From positions 62,001-126,000 of the forward strand of contig NZ_UPSE01000565.1 in the NCBI RefSeq assembly GCF_900573885.1: a DNA stretch of 64,000 nt. Reading direction: 5' to 3'. Shown piece by piece: positions 32,042-41,077 of the stretch. The translations under genes were made by a program, and so were the position numbers. This stretch comes from Pseudomonas viridiflava. GTDB lineage: Bacteria > Pseudomonadota > Gammaproteobacteria > Pseudomonadales > Pseudomonadaceae. Position 1 is the stretch's first letter. The number at the start of each line of letters is the position of its first letter. The notes beneath the pieces were generated by a model, which did no database searches, was not told where the DNA came from, and saw only the letters and a list, made by a program, of their open reading frames with translations.

Positions 32042-33262
32042 CTATCCAATAGACGGGTCACCTACCGGACCCGCCGCCCGAAACCGGCCACGACTGCACC
32101 CCGCTGCCCACACAGCCAGCACCGCAGCCACCAGCAACAGCCCGGCACTCAGACCAAAGGTGCCCTGGTAACCCTCGGCGTCGTACAGCAGTCCGCCCGC
32201 CGTGGCGCCGAAGGTAATGGCCATCTGCACGATGGCGACCATCAGGCCGCCGCCCGCTTCGGCGTCGTCGGGCAGGGTTCGGGCCAGCCAGGTCCACCAT
32301 GCCACCGGGGCCGAAGTCGCCACCAGGCCCCACAGGGCCAGCAAGCCGGCGGTCAGCCATTGCGAGTCGCCAAACCGGGTCAGCACCACGGCAATCACCG
32401 CCATCAGCAATGGAATGACCACCAGCGTCGGAAACAGCGTGCGGGTCAGCAGCAAACCAATCAGCGCCGTGCCGATAAACCCGCACGCCCCCAGCACCAG
32501 CAGCATCAGCGACAAGCCCGAGGCGCTGACGTGGGTGACGCTTTCCAGAAACGGCCGCAGGTAAGTAAACAGGGTGAACTGGCCCATAAAGAACAGGCTC
32601 ACCGCCAACATGCCGGAGAGTACTTCCGGCCGTTTCAGCACCGTCAGCAGCCCGCGCGCATTGGCACCTGCCAGCGGCACCAGGCGCGGCAACGTCAGCC
32701 ACTGCCACACAAAGGTGATGGCAGCGAGCGGCACCACGGCAAAGAACGCACCACGCCAGCCGATGATCGCGCCGAGGTAACTGCCAACCGGCGCCGCCAC
32801 CACCGACGCCAGCGCATTGCCGCCGTTGAGAATCGCCAAGGCACGGGGCACATTGGCGGGCGACACCAGGCGTATCACCGTGGCCGCCGACATCGACCAG
32901 AAGCCGCCAATGGCCACGCCGATCAACGCGCGCCCGAGCATGAAAACCGGATAACCCGGCGCCACCGCCACCAGCGTGCCCGACACCACCATCAACAGCG
33001 TCAGCCACAACAGCAACACGCGGCGATCCATCTGCCGCGCGAGCTTGGCGATACTCAAGCTGGTAATCACCGCAAACGCACCGGACACCGCAATCGCCTG
33101 CCCCGCCTGGCCTTCGCTGATGTGCAAATCGGCGGCGATGGGCGTGAGCAGACTCACCGGCAAAAACTCGGAAGCCACCAGCGCAAAGGCGGCCACCGAC
33201 ATCGCCAGCACAGCGCTCCAGCCGTGCGCAGGGGGTTGGGCAGTGGTGTGTTCAGTCGTCAT
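32042..33262 (-). CDS. MFS efflux transporter resembling NepI
   Basis: 406 residues from ATG 33262 (MTTEHTTAQPPAHGW); the longer frame upstream runs through promoter DNA. Twelve membrane segments. VASEFLPVSLLTPIAADLHISEGQAGQAIAV and GRALIGVAIGGFWSMSAATVIRLV follow E. coli NepI (purine ribonucleoside efflux) closely as I recall it, and the motif A loop is KLARQMDRRVLLL. Nucleoside or base-analogue export is therefore a reasonable guess. Divergent from a LysR gene with a palindrome in the shared promoter. Confidence 0.85.
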   Translation of the reverse strand: MTTEHTTAQPPAHGWSAVLAMSVAAFALVASEFLPVSLLTPIAADLHISEGQAGQAIAVSGAFAVITSLSIAKLARQMDRRVLLLWLTLLMVVSGTLVAVAPGYPVFMLGRALIGVAIGGFWSMSAATVIRLVSPANVPRALAILNGGNALASVVAAPVGSYLGAIIGWRGAFFAVVPLAAITFVWQWLTLPRLVPLAGANARGLLTVLKRPEVLSGMLAVSLFFMGQFTLFTYLRPFLESVTHVSASGLSLMLLVLGACGFIGTALIGLLLTRTLFPTLVVIPLLMAVIAVVLTRFGDSQWLTAGLLALWGLVATSAPVAWWTWLARTLPDDAEAGGGLMVAIVQMAITFGATAGGLLYDAEGYQGTFGLSAGLLLVAAVLAVWAAGCSRGRFRAAGPVGDPSIG

Positions 33263-33326
33263 CGCGTAATCACTTAGGGCAAAAATGCATTTTGAAGGTT
33301 TACGGAGGGCGTGATTAGCTGATGAA

Positions 33327-33347
33327 TACTTACTTGGGTTATAAGTA
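33327..33347. promoter_or_regulatory. Candidate LysR operator between nepI-like MFS and lysR
   Basis: tactta (33327-33332) and taagta (33342-33347) are a perfect inverted repeat with a 9-bp spacer, fitting a T-N11-A type LysR box, 65 bp upstream of the MFS start. Confidence 0.5.
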
Positions 33348-33379
33348 GGAGTGATCAACGTCCGGTCGGGAATTTCGTT

Positions 33380-33411
33380 TGCAGGGTTCGCTAGCAAGCG
33401 AGCTCCTACGG
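33380..33411. repeat. Single REP unit
   Basis: gcagggttcgctagcaagcg then agctcctacg: the same arm as the right half of the hairpin at 27257-27341. It lies 47 bp upstream of the lysR start. Confidence 0.55.
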
Positions 33412-33457
33412 GTGTGCGGAACACGAGGTCGGCTCAAAACACGAGGCGCATACGGCG

Positions 33458-34363
33458 ATGGCAAAACACAATTTCAATGATCTGGTGGCCTTTGTAGCGG
33501 TGGCGCGTGAGGGCAGCTTTACCCGGGCGGCGGCGCATCTCGGGGTGACGCAGCCGGCGATCAGCCAGGTGGTGTCGGCGCTGGAAGCGCGTCTGCAAAT
33601 TCGCCTGCTGACCCGCACCACCCGCAGCGTTTCGCTGACGGCTGCGGGCGAGCGATTGCTGGAGGCCATTGGTCATCGTTTCGACGAAATCGAGGCCGAG
33701 CTGGACGCCCTCACCGAGCTGCGCGACAAACCCGCCGGCACGGTGCGCATCTCCTGCGGCGATCACATCATCAAGACCACCCTGCTGCCCAAGCTGATGC
33801 CGGTGCTGCGCGAGTACCCGGACATCAAACTGGAGCTGGATGTGAACTACGGCTTTCGCGACATCGTCGCCGACCGTTTCGATGCCGGTGTGCGGTTTAG
33901 CGAAACGGTGGCGCAAGACATGATCGCCGTCGCCATCGGCCCCGACGTGCGCATGGCAGCGGTGGCCGCGCCGGAATACTTCGCCGACAGGCCGATTCCG
34001 AAAACCCCGCGTGATCTGGTCAACCACCGCTGCATCAATATTCGCTTTCCCACCTACGGTGGCGTCGATGCCTGGGAATTCGAGCGGCGCGGGCAAACCC
34101 TGAAAGTGCGTGTCGATGGCCAACTGGTGTTCAACACCACCACGCACGTAGCCGATGCGGTGCTGGGCGGCATGGGCATTGCCTATTTGCCGGAGGAGGA
34201 ATTCGAGCCGTACCTGAGCCAGGGTTTGCTGCGCCGTGTGCTGGAAGACTGGTGTCCGCCGTTTTCGGGGTATCACTTGTATTACCCGTCGCGCCGGCAG
34301 CCTTCGCCGGCGTTTTCATTGATTCTTGATGCATTGCGGGTGGAGCGGTCGAAACGGAAATAG
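33458..34363 (+). CDS. LysR-family transcriptional regulator
   Basis: 301 residues. The helix-turn-helix is FNDLVAFVAVAREGSFTRAAAHLGVTQPAISQVVSALEARL (about 5-46), followed by the linker helix and a periplasmic-binding-protein-like effector domain with VRISCGDHIIKTTLLPKLMPVL. Its end, YHLYYPSRRQPSPAFSLILDAL, is typical of the CrgA-like subgroup. It is transcribed divergently from the NepI-like pump, the likely target. Confidence 0.92.
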   Translation: MAKHNFNDLVAFVAVAREGSFTRAAAHLGVTQPAISQVVSALEARLQIRLLTRTTRSVSLTAAGERLLEAIGHRFDEIEAELDALTELRDKPAGTVRISCGDHIIKTTLLPKLMPVLREYPDIKLELDVNYGFRDIVADRFDAGVRFSETVAQDMIAVAIGPDVRMAAVAAPEYFADRPIPKTPRDLVNHRCINIRFPTYGGVDAWEFERRGQTLKVRVDGQLVFNTTTHVADAVLGGMGIAYLPEEEFEPYLSQGLLRRVLEDWCPPFSGYHLYYPSRRQPSPAFSLILDALRVERSKRK

Positions 34364-34705
34364 CCAGCACGGGCAGCCGCGCCCCTGTGGGAGCGGCTTC
34401 AGCCGCGAGATTTTGATCTTCCTCTTTTGACCTACCCCGCGTAATGAATACGTTCGCCGATCTACCGTGTACGGCTCGAAATACTGGATCCCCGCATTCG
34501 CGAGGATGACGGTGGTGGTTGATAAGTCCTCCGTCATCCCCGCGCAGGCGGCGGTCCGACGACTCGCGATCCAGAGTTTTTCGTCTGGCTCAGTTTTGAA
34601 TTCTCATTCATTACCGCGTGGGCTGAACGTTTTGTGAACGGTGCAGGGTAGACCAAAAGCGAAAGATCAAAAGCTCGCGGCTGAAGCCGCTCCTACAAAA
34701 TCAAT
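34364..34705. repeat. Repeat-filled gap between lysR and xdhC
   Basis: 342 bp without a gene. Two REP units in opposite orientation (gggagcggcttcagccgcga at 34388-34407; gcggctgaagccgctcctac at 34677-34696) flank dRS3-like palindromes at 34486-34515 and 34531-34575, and a truncated copy of the 50-bp direct repeat at 34604-34635. Confidence 0.7.
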
Positions 34706-35671
34706 TCACCTCCCCCGCCGTACCCGAACAATATCGGCCATCACCGCCAGGGCGATTTCGGCCGGCGTTTTGCTGCCCAGGTCCAGCCCGATAGGCATGT
34801 GCAACCGGGCAATGTCGGCCTCGCTCAAGCCACCAGAACGACGCAAGCGTTCGGCGCGCTTTCTGGAGGTTTGCAGCGAGCCCATTACACCGATGTAAAA
34901 CGCCGGAGTGCGCACGGCTTCGATCATGGCCAGGTCGTCGATACGCGGGTCGTGCGTCAGCGCGACGATGGCCGTGGCGCCATGACAACCACCCTCGGCG
35001 ATAAACGACGACGGCAGCACCTTGCGTACGTCGATGCCCGGCACGTTAAAACCTGCCTGCGCATCTTCACGCGGGTCGCAGACGATCACTTCAAAGCCAA
35101 GCGTGCGGGCAAATTCGGCGCAGGCGACCGATACCGGTGAGATGCCGGCGATGATCAGCCGGGCCGCCGGGCCGACGCGAATATGTACCTGATGCCGGTC
35201 TGGCATTTCGGTCACTCGCTGGCCGAGACCGTCATCGGCAAGCACCTCGGCCGTGCCGGTGCGCATGTCGATCTGGCGAATCACGTGGCGTTGGCCGAGC
35301 AAGGTGTCAAGCAGGGTTTCCAGTTGCTCGCGGGTGGCGATGGTTGGCGCCAGACGCTCTACCAGCACCTTGAGGATGCCGCCGCAGGGCAAGGCAATCC
35401 GGGCGCCTTGCGGGCCGTCCGGGTCGCCGTAGCGCACGGTGCTGACGTCACGTTCGAAGGCACCGGCCTGCAGACGTTCGAGAAAATCTTCCTCTACGCA
35501 GCCGCCCGACAACGAGCCCACGTGCTGGCCGTTTGCACGCGCGGCCAGCATGGAACCGGGTTCACGGGGCGATGAACCGAAGGTGCTGAGTACGGTGCAC
35601 AGCCACACCGTTTCGCCGGCGCTCGCCCAGGCCAGGGCCTGCTCGGCGACGTGCACGTCGAGGTGCTGCAT
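34706..35671 (-). CDS. xdhC: XdhC/CoxI-family molybdenum cofactor chaperone
   Basis: 321 residues from ATG 35671, two bases past the stop of the molybdopterin subunit gene. The N-terminal XdhC_CoxI domain shows GETVWLCTVLSTFGSSPREPGSMLA and GSLSGGCVEEDF, with the conserved cysteine. The C-terminal Rossmann-like XdhC_C domain contains RLIIAGISPVSVACAEFA and FYIGVMGSLQTSRKRAERL, then the PIGLDLGSKTPAEIALAVMADI signature. It inserts sulfurated molybdenum cofactor into the enzyme encoded upstream. Third gene of the ior-type operon. Confidence 0.93.
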   Translation of the reverse strand: MQHLDVHVAEQALAWASAGETVWLCTVLSTFGSSPREPGSMLAARANGQHVGSLSGGCVEEDFLERLQAGAFERDVSTVRYGDPDGPQGARIALPCGGILKVLVERLAPTIATREQLETLLDTLLGQRHVIRQIDMRTGTAEVLADDGLGQRVTEMPDRHQVHIRVGPAARLIIAGISPVSVACAEFARTLGFEVIVCDPREDAQAGFNVPGIDVRKVLPSSFIAEGGCHGATAIVALTHDPRIDDLAMIEAVRTPAFYIGVMGSLQTSRKRAERLRRSGGLSEADIARLHMPIGLDLGSKTPAEIALAVMADIVRVRRGR

Positions 35672-35673
35672 GG

Positions 35674-37863
35674 TCAACCGGCCAGCTGGTTGCCAATCGG
35701 CAGACGCCGGATGCGCTTGCCTGTCGCTGCCGCCAGCGCATTCGCCACGGCAGGCGCCAGTGGCGGCAAGGGAGGTTCGCCGATGCCGGTGGGCGCCGCA
35801 GCCGAGGGCACGATATGCACTTCGACGGCGGGCATGTCGTTGATGCGCAGCGGCGTGTAGTTGTGGAAGTTGCTCTGGTCGGCTTTGCCGTCGGTAAAGG
35901 TCACGGCTTCACTCAGTGCCGCTGACAGGCCATAGCCCACGCAGCCTTCAACCTGGGCGCGGACCACGTCCGGGTTGACCACAATGCCGCAGTCCACGGC
36001 GCACACCACGCGGTCGACCTTGAAGCGGCCGTTGCTCTGCACGGTCACTTCCGCCACCTCGGCCACAAACGAGCCAAAGGCTTCATGCACGGCGATGCCA
36101 CGGCCACGACGCTCGCCGTCTTTGCCAGGCGGCAGCGGTTTGTCCCAGCCGGCCTTTTCGGCCGCCAGTTTGAGCACGCCGGCATGGCGCGGGTGTTTGT
36201 CGAGCATGCCCAGACGCCAGGCGACGGGGTCTTGCGCCGAGGCCTGGGCCAGTTCGTCGAGGAAGGTTTCGGTGGAAAACGCCGTGTGCGTGGAACCCAC
36301 TGCGCGCCACCATTGCACCGGCACGGGGATATCGTCGGGGGTGTGCAGGTCAACCAGCATGGCGTCGATGCTGTACGGCAAATTGGAGGCGCCCTCGACG
36401 GAGGTGGGGTCGATGCCGTCTTTCATGCCCGCGCCGAAGGGCGAACCGGCGAGCACCGATTGGCCAACCAGGCGGTGCTGCCACGCCAGCAATTTGCCCT
36501 TGTCGTCCAGACCGGCGCGCAGGGTGTGGTGAAACATGGGGCGGTAGAGCCCGGCGTGCATGTCGTCTTCGCGCAGCCACACCATTTTCACCGGGGCGCG
36601 GGCGTTGATGGCTTTGACGATATGGGCGGTTTCCAGAATGTAATCGGCATTCTTGCTGCCGCGCCGGCCAAAGCTGCCGCCGGCGTACAGGGTGTTGATC
36701 TTGACCTGCTCGACCTTCAGCCCGAACAGCTCAGCCAGCACTTGCTGGTTATAGGTTTGCATCTGCGCGCCAAACCAGGCTTCGCACACGTCTTTGCCTA
36801 CGCGAATTACGCAGTTCATCGGCTCCATGGCGGCGTGGGCCAGGTACGGGAAGTCGTACGCGGCCTCCAACACATGCCTGGACTGGGTCATGGCGGTGTC
36901 GGCATCGCCTTTCTTCAGCGCGACGGCGCCGGGTTTTTCGGCGAGCTTTTTGAAGCGTGCTTCCAGCTCGGCCGAGCTGGATTTGAACGCGGCCGTTTCA
37001 TCCCACTGCACCACCAGCGCGTCGCGTCCACGCTTGGCACTCCAGGTATCGCGCGCCAGCACGGCAACGCCGCTGGGAATCTGCACCACTTCAACTACGC
37101 CGGGCACGGCCAGCGCCGGTTTGGCGTCGAAGGATTTCACCGTGGCGCCAAAGCGTGGCGCATGGGCGACCACGGCTGTGAGCATGTCGGGCAGGTGGAT
37201 GTCCTGGGTGTATTGCGCGGTGCCGTTGACCTTGGCGGCGGAGTCTTTGCGCGGTATCGGCTGGCCGATGAGCTTGAAGTCTTTCGGGTCTTTGAGCTGC
37301 ACCTGAGCCGGCACTGGCTGGTCGGCGGCGGCGTTGGCCAGCTCGCCAAACGTGGCGGTTTTACCGCTGGCGGCGTGGGTGACGACGCCGTCAGCCACGC
37401 GAATGTCGCTCGCCGGCACCTGCCAGCGTTGCGCTGCGGCGGCCACCAGCATGGCGCGCGCCGAAGCGCCGGCATTGCGCAATTGCTCCCAGGAATTGGC
37501 GATGGCGCTGCTGCCACCGGTGCCCTGCGAGCCCCATTGCAGGTTGCTGTAGCGGCTGGCATCGGCGGCAGCACTTTCAACCCGCACCTGCGACCACGCC
37601 GCGTCCAGTTCTTCAGCAACAATGGTGGCCAGACCGGTGTAGGCGCCCTGCCCCATTTCCAGGTGCTTGGCGTACACGGTGACGCTGTTGTCTTCGCTGA
37701 TACGCAAGAACGCGTTGGGCTCGAATGCCGGCGCGGCAGCCTGGCCTTCTGCGAGGGCGAGCTGCGGTTTCATCGCCCAGGGGAAATACACCGCCAGGGT
37801 AAGCCCGGCAGCGGAGCCTTGCAGGAAGCGGCGGCGGCTCTGGTTTTCGATCGGTTGGCTCAT
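35674..37863 (-). CDS. iorB: Molybdopterin-binding subunit of an isoquinoline 1-oxidoreductase-type molybdenum hydroxylase
   Basis: 729 residues from ATG 37863; the frame runs 136 codons further upstream over the neighbouring gene. A twin-arginine signal is seen at the N-terminus (SRRRFLQGSAAGLTLAVYFP), so the folded complex is exported. Two aldehyde oxidase/xanthine dehydrogenase-type molybdopterin regions follow, with HLEMGQGAYTGLATIVAEELDA, GGSFGRRGSKNADY and VGYGLSAALSEAVTF near the end; the C-terminal GIGEPPLPPLAPAVANALAAATG holds the catalytic glutamate. It hydroxylates N-heterocycles or oxidises aldehydes in relatives. Pairs with the 2Fe-2S subunit upstream. Confidence 0.9.
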   Translation of the reverse strand: MSQPIENQSRRRFLQGSAAGLTLAVYFPWAMKPQLALAEGQAAAPAFEPNAFLRISEDNSVTVYAKHLEMGQGAYTGLATIVAEELDAAWSQVRVESAAADASRYSNLQWGSQGTGGSSAIANSWEQLRNAGASARAMLVAAAAQRWQVPASDIRVADGVVTHAASGKTATFGELANAAADQPVPAQVQLKDPKDFKLIGQPIPRKDSAAKVNGTAQYTQDIHLPDMLTAVVAHAPRFGATVKSFDAKPALAVPGVVEVVQIPSGVAVLARDTWSAKRGRDALVVQWDETAAFKSSSAELEARFKKLAEKPGAVALKKGDADTAMTQSRHVLEAAYDFPYLAHAAMEPMNCVIRVGKDVCEAWFGAQMQTYNQQVLAELFGLKVEQVKINTLYAGGSFGRRGSKNADYILETAHIVKAINARAPVKMVWLREDDMHAGLYRPMFHHTLRAGLDDKGKLLAWQHRLVGQSVLAGSPFGAGMKDGIDPTSVEGASNLPYSIDAMLVDLHTPDDIPVPVQWWRAVGSTHTAFSTETFLDELAQASAQDPVAWRLGMLDKHPRHAGVLKLAAEKAGWDKPLPPGKDGERRGRGIAVHEAFGSFVAEVAEVTVQSNGRFKVDRVVCAVDCGIVVNPDVVRAQVEGCVGYGLSAALSEAVTFTDGKADQSNFHNYTPLRINDMPAVEVHIVPSAAAPTGIGEPPLPPLAPAVANALAAATGKRIRRLPIGNQLAG

Positions 37864-37877
37864 GGCAGTTCCCTCGC

Positions 37878-38336
37878 TCACGCCAGTGACTTGGCGGCTT
37901 GGTGAATGGCAGCGCGGACGCGCACATAGGTGGCGCAGCGGCATACGTTGCCGGCCATGGCCTGATCGATATCGGCATCGGTGGGCGCGCGGTTTTTTTC
38001 CAGCAGCGCCACCGCACTCATGATCTGCCCCGACTGGCAGTAACCGCACTGCACCACATCCAGCGCCTGCCAGGCTTGCTGCACGGCCTTGCCCGTGCCG
38101 TTGTCGCCGATGTGTTCGATGGTTTGCACCTTGGCCCCGACAGCCGCCGACACTGGCGTTACGCACGAGCGAATCGCCTGACCGCCGAGGTGCACGGTGC
38201 ACGCCCCGCACATCGCCATGCCGCATCCGAACTTGGTGCCGGTAAGTTTCAAGGTGTCGCGCAGTACCCACAGCAGCGGTGTATCAGGGGCGACGTCCAC
38301 ACGCATTTCCTGATTATTGATGTTGAGCGTGAGCAT
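37878..38336 (-). CDS. iorA: [2Fe-2S] subunit of the molybdenum hydroxylase (IorA-like)
   Basis: 152 residues. The plant-type cluster is CGMAMCGAC...C (Cys38, 43, 46, 58) and the second cluster CGYCQSGQ with NVCRC (Cys97, 100, 132, 134); all eight ligands are present. It passes electrons from the molybdopterin subunit to a cytochrome or other acceptor. It lacks its own signal and would travel with the Tat-exported large subunit. First gene of the three-gene operon; a 14-bp gap leads to the large subunit. The AraC gene lies 159 bp upstream on the same strand. Confidence 0.93.
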   Translation of the reverse strand: MLTLNINNQEMRVDVAPDTPLLWVLRDTLKLTGTKFGCGMAMCGACTVHLGGQAIRSCVTPVSAAVGAKVQTIEHIGDNGTGKAVQQAWQALDVVQCGYCQSGQIMSAVALLEKNRAPTDADIDQAMAGNVCRCATYVRVRAAIHQAAKSLA

Positions 38337-38495
38337 GAAATCCTCCGGCGGGGAAAACGCGGTGCGGCATGATCGAGGGGATGTTTGGCCGCCAGTATGC
38401 GCGGCCAGGCACGCGGTTCAGTTGCCTGATCCGCGCGGGGAATTGCCTGATTCAACGAAATTTTTCGACACAACCGCTGCGCTTGAACGCCCGTG

Positions 38496-39407
38496 CTAGA
38501 GGCGCATGCGGCGTATATCGCGCTGTGGCGGCTCGCCGAACAGGCGGCTGTATTCGCGGCTGAATTGCGAGGAGCTTTCGTAACCGACCATGGCGCCGGC
38601 GCTGTTGGCGTCGATGTTCTGGCTGAGCATCAACTGCCGTGCTTCCTGCAGGCGCAGCTGTTTCTGGTATTGCAGCGGACTCATGCCGGTAACCGCGCGA
38701 AAGTGCTGACGAAACGTGGACGGGCTCATATGCGCGCTCTGCGCCATGTCGTCGACGCGCAGGGTTTCGCGGAAATTTTTCTTCAGCCAGGCGACGGTTT
38801 TGGCGATGTGCTGCTTGGGCGAACCGGCCGCCACAATGTGCAGCAACTGCGGGCCATGCACGCCGCTGAGCAGGCGCACGATGATTTCGGTTTGAATCAG
38901 CGGCGCGAGCGGCGCCAGCAGTTCGGGATTGTCGAGCAGCGCCACCAGGCGAAGCAGCGCCTCGACAACGGCCGGGTCAAGCGCCTGCACGGTGATGGGC
39001 CGAAACGGCTCGTCACGCATGCGTGGCGCCAGCCTCAGGCTTTCTGCCACCTGCATCACCAGCGCGCCATCAAACGTGAGCATCAGGCCGAGATAAGGCT
39101 TGGCCGCACTGGCTTCGGTGACATGGGCAATAACCGGCAAATCGACGCTGGTGACAATCGACTCGCCCGGCCGATAAGTCAGCACCTCGTCGCCCACCGT
39201 GACCTGCTTTGAACCCTGCAAGGCCAGACCAATGCCCAGGCCGTACAGGCAATGCATGGGCTCGGTAACCGAGCGGCGACGGAACAGGCTGAGGGCGGGA
39301 TACGCCGTAACCAGCTCGTCTGCCGCGCCTAACAGTTTGCCCACTGCGCTCGCCAGCTCGGCGATATTGACGTCTGTATCCGTACTGCTTTTAGCGGCGT
39401 TTTTCAC
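38496..39407 (-). CDS. AraC-family regulator, YqhC-like
   Basis: 303 residues with a GTG start at 39407 behind gggag; the longer frame upstream reads into a palindromic repeat. The N-terminal AraC_N domain shows PALSLFRRRSVTEPMHCLYGLGIGLALQGSKQV and FDGALVMQVAESL. The C-terminal double helix-turn-helix reads FRETLRVDDMAQSAHMSPSTFRQHFRAVTGMSPLQYQKQLRL and MVGYESSSQFSREYSRLFG. YqhC relatives sense aldehydes, which fits the aldehyde/heterocycle-oxidising operon 159 bp downstream; that link is inferred from position. Confidence 0.9.
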   Translation of the reverse strand: MKNAAKSSTDTDVNIAELASAVGKLLGAADELVTAYPALSLFRRRSVTEPMHCLYGLGIGLALQGSKQVTVGDEVLTYRPGESIVTSVDLPVIAHVTEASAAKPYLGLMLTFDGALVMQVAESLRLAPRMRDEPFRPITVQALDPAVVEALLRLVALLDNPELLAPLAPLIQTEIIVRLLSGVHGPQLLHIVAAGSPKQHIAKTVAWLKKNFRETLRVDDMAQSAHMSPSTFRQHFRAVTGMSPLQYQKQLRLQEARQLMLSQNIDANSAGAMVGYESSSQFSREYSRLFGEPPQRDIRRMRL

Positions 39408-39512
39408 GGCCCACTCCCACGGATTGATCGCGAAAGTATGCGCAAAAAGCCGCCTGGCGCTTTGCCTGATTTGTTTCGTTTCTTGCCCAATGTGACGAGA
39501 GTCGTCGGGGGC

Positions 39513-39597
39513 GTTGGGCTTCGCTTTGCTCACCGAACGCGGACCGACCCAACCTACGGGGTGTTCGTAGGTTGGGTTGAGCGCAGCGAAGCCCAAC
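39513..39597. repeat. Long hairpin element, gttgggcttcgc family
   Basis: gttgggcttcgctttgctca (39513) pairs with tgagcgcagcgaagcccaac (to 39597) with one mismatch; an inner stem is acccaacctacg against cgtaggttgggt. A 14-nt insertion, ccgaacgcggaccg, interrupts the left arm compared with 31954-32024. Confidence 0.75.
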
Positions 39598-39622
39598 AGA
39601 ATTCCACACGGTCCAAACTCCC

Positions 39623-40240
39623 CTAACCCCGCCCCACCGCCCGCCACGCCGCTTCGGCCAATTGCTCTCGATACGCTTCAGGGCTTTGCTTGACCCGCGC
39701 CGAGAGCCAGGCGCGGCAGTAGTTTTCGGCGGGACCGATGATCAATGACGGAATCAACTCGCGCGGCAGGTCGAGCAATGCTTCACGGTGAGCGGCGTCG
39801 CTGAACCACTCGCGCAATTGCGCGCTTCTGGCCAGGTTGGTCTCCTTGAGCTGCTCACTGAAAGCACCCTGCGCCACGCTGTGGCGGGCCTGGTATTGGA
39901 AGCGCGCCCAGTCGGGCTCGCGGACTACCCAATCCACATAACTGTGCACCAGCGCGTGCACCCAGGCCTGGGTAGAGGCGATGCCGGCCAGATACGCGTC
40001 TCTCAGACGCGCCTGATCATCAAGGGCAGCCATGTACAAGGCCGCCACCAGCCCTTCCTTGTTGCCGAAATGGTGATAGATCGAACCGACGCTGCTTTGG
40101 CTTTCGGCGCGCACGGTGTCGATGGTGGTCGCTTCAATGCCCAGGGAATTGAACAGCGCCAGCGCCGTGCGCAGGATCTGCCGCTTGGTGTCGGCGCGAC
40201 GCCCAGGGTAGCAACGCTCGAGGAGATCAACAGGGTCCAT
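39623..40240 (-). CDS. TetR-family regulator
   Basis: 205 residues. The DNA-binding half is RADTKRQILRTALALFNSLGIEATTIDTVRAESQSSVGSIYHHFGNKEGLVAALY (about 15-69). The C-terminal helices contain VHALVHSYVDWVVREPDWARFQYQARHSV. It is divergent from a hotdog-fold thioesterase gene and a 12-bp perfect palindrome sits between them, so local repression is likely. Ligand unknown; an acyl-CoA or aromatic compound would fit the neighbour. Confidence 0.9.
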   Translation of the reverse strand: MDPVDLLERCYPGRRADTKRQILRTALALFNSLGIEATTIDTVRAESQSSVGSIYHHFGNKEGLVAALYMAALDDQARLRDAYLAGIASTQAWVHALVHSYVDWVVREPDWARFQYQARHSVAQGAFSEQLKETNLARSAQLREWFSDAAHREALLDLPRELIPSLIIGPAENYCRAWLSARVKQSPEAYREQLAEAAWRAVGRG

Positions 40241-40321
40241 GGTCGCGTCCGGAAAAAGCGCGATGGTAAGACAAACACAGGTGCCCGACGAGCGATTGAC
40301 AGCCGCCGATTACCAGAATAA

Positions 40322-40333
40322 TGTTCTAGAACA
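40322..40333. promoter_or_regulatory. Candidate TetR operator, perfect palindrome
   Basis: tgttctagaaca is a perfect 12-bp palindrome, directly followed by agaattct (40333-40340), another palindrome. It is 56 bp before the hotdog thioesterase start. Confidence 0.55.
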
Positions 40334-40388
40334 GAATTCTACTTCTGTGTGTAGTTTCTCTTTCTTCACTCGTTAAAGGTCACCCCTC

Positions 40389-40829
40389 ATGAGTCAGACA
40401 CTCAGCATGTACCAAAGCGTTGGCGCTTCCGCATTCAGTTCCATGGCCTGCCAGATGGCGCCGTACTTCAGCACCATCACTCCGGAAATCTCGGTACTCG
40501 AGCCTGGCCGTGGCGAAGTCAAAGTGCCGTTTCGCAAGGAAATCACCAACCACCTCGCCTCCGTGCACGCCATTGCCCTGTGCAACGCCGCCGAGCTGGC
40601 AGGCGGCATGATGACTGAAGTGTCGATTCCCGCCGGCGCGCGCTGGATTCCAAAAGGCATGACCGTCGAGTACCTGGCCAAAGCCAAGACCTCGGTGCTG
40701 GCCATTGCCGATGGCAGCGACATCGACTGGCAAACCGGTGGCGACAAAGTGGTGCCGGTGGACATCTTCGACGAGGGCGGCGTGAAGGTGTTTACCGCGC
40801 GCATCACCATGAATGTGAAGCTCGGCTGA
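40389..40829 (+). CDS. Hotdog-fold thioesterase, DUF4442 family
   Basis: 146 residues. The pattern YFSTITPEISVLEPGRGEVKVPF, then NHLASVHAIALCNAAELAGGMMTEVSIP matches DUF4442/PaaI-like proteins, with the conserved N-H-S-V-H-A start of the long helix. Family members hydrolyse acyl-CoA thioesters. A ribosome binding site aaagg lies upstream. Followed after ten bases by a strong hairpin. Divergent TetR gene suggests inducible expression. Confidence 0.85.
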   Translation: MSQTLSMYQSVGASAFSSMACQMAPYFSTITPEISVLEPGRGEVKVPFRKEITNHLASVHAIALCNAAELAGGMMTEVSIPAGARWIPKGMTVEYLAKAKTSVLAIADGSDIDWQTGGDKVVPVDIFDEGGVKVFTARITMNVKLG

Positions 40830-40839
40830 TTCACCCACG

Positions 40840-40866
40840 GCAGCCGCCTGCAATAAGGGCGGCTGC
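40840..40866 (+). terminator. Hairpin after the DUF4442 gene
   Basis: gcagccgcc and ggcggctgc form a perfect 9-bp stem with a 9-nt loop, eleven bases past the stop codon. No T-run follows. Confidence 0.5.
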
Positions 40867-41077
40867 GGTGCGGTTGTGACTGTTGCCCCTAAGCGTTGCT
40901 GCCGCTGCCTGCTAGTTAAATCGTCCGACATTGACTAGGCTTCCCTGACCCAAAATTCCGGCCACCTGCGGTCCGCTCCGGCGCACGTTTGGGTCATCTG
41001 CGAATATCCGCTAGCGAAGTCATCAGTGACCGGGACGCGCGCGCCGCCTGCGCCCTCCCTACAAAGGATGGTGCGAC

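Noticed and set aside
36085..37905. 606-codon frame antisense to iorB
   Set aside because: Gly/His/Val-rich translation with no domain, opposite a complete molybdopterin subunit.
37864..38271. N-terminal extension of the molybdopterin subunit frame by 136 codons
   Set aside because: The extension overlaps iorA in another frame; the Tat signal at MSQPIENQSRRRFL marks the true start.
39408..39647. N-terminal extension of the AraC frame
   Set aside because: It translates the hairpin repeat at 39513-39597; the GTG at 39407 has a good ribosome binding site.
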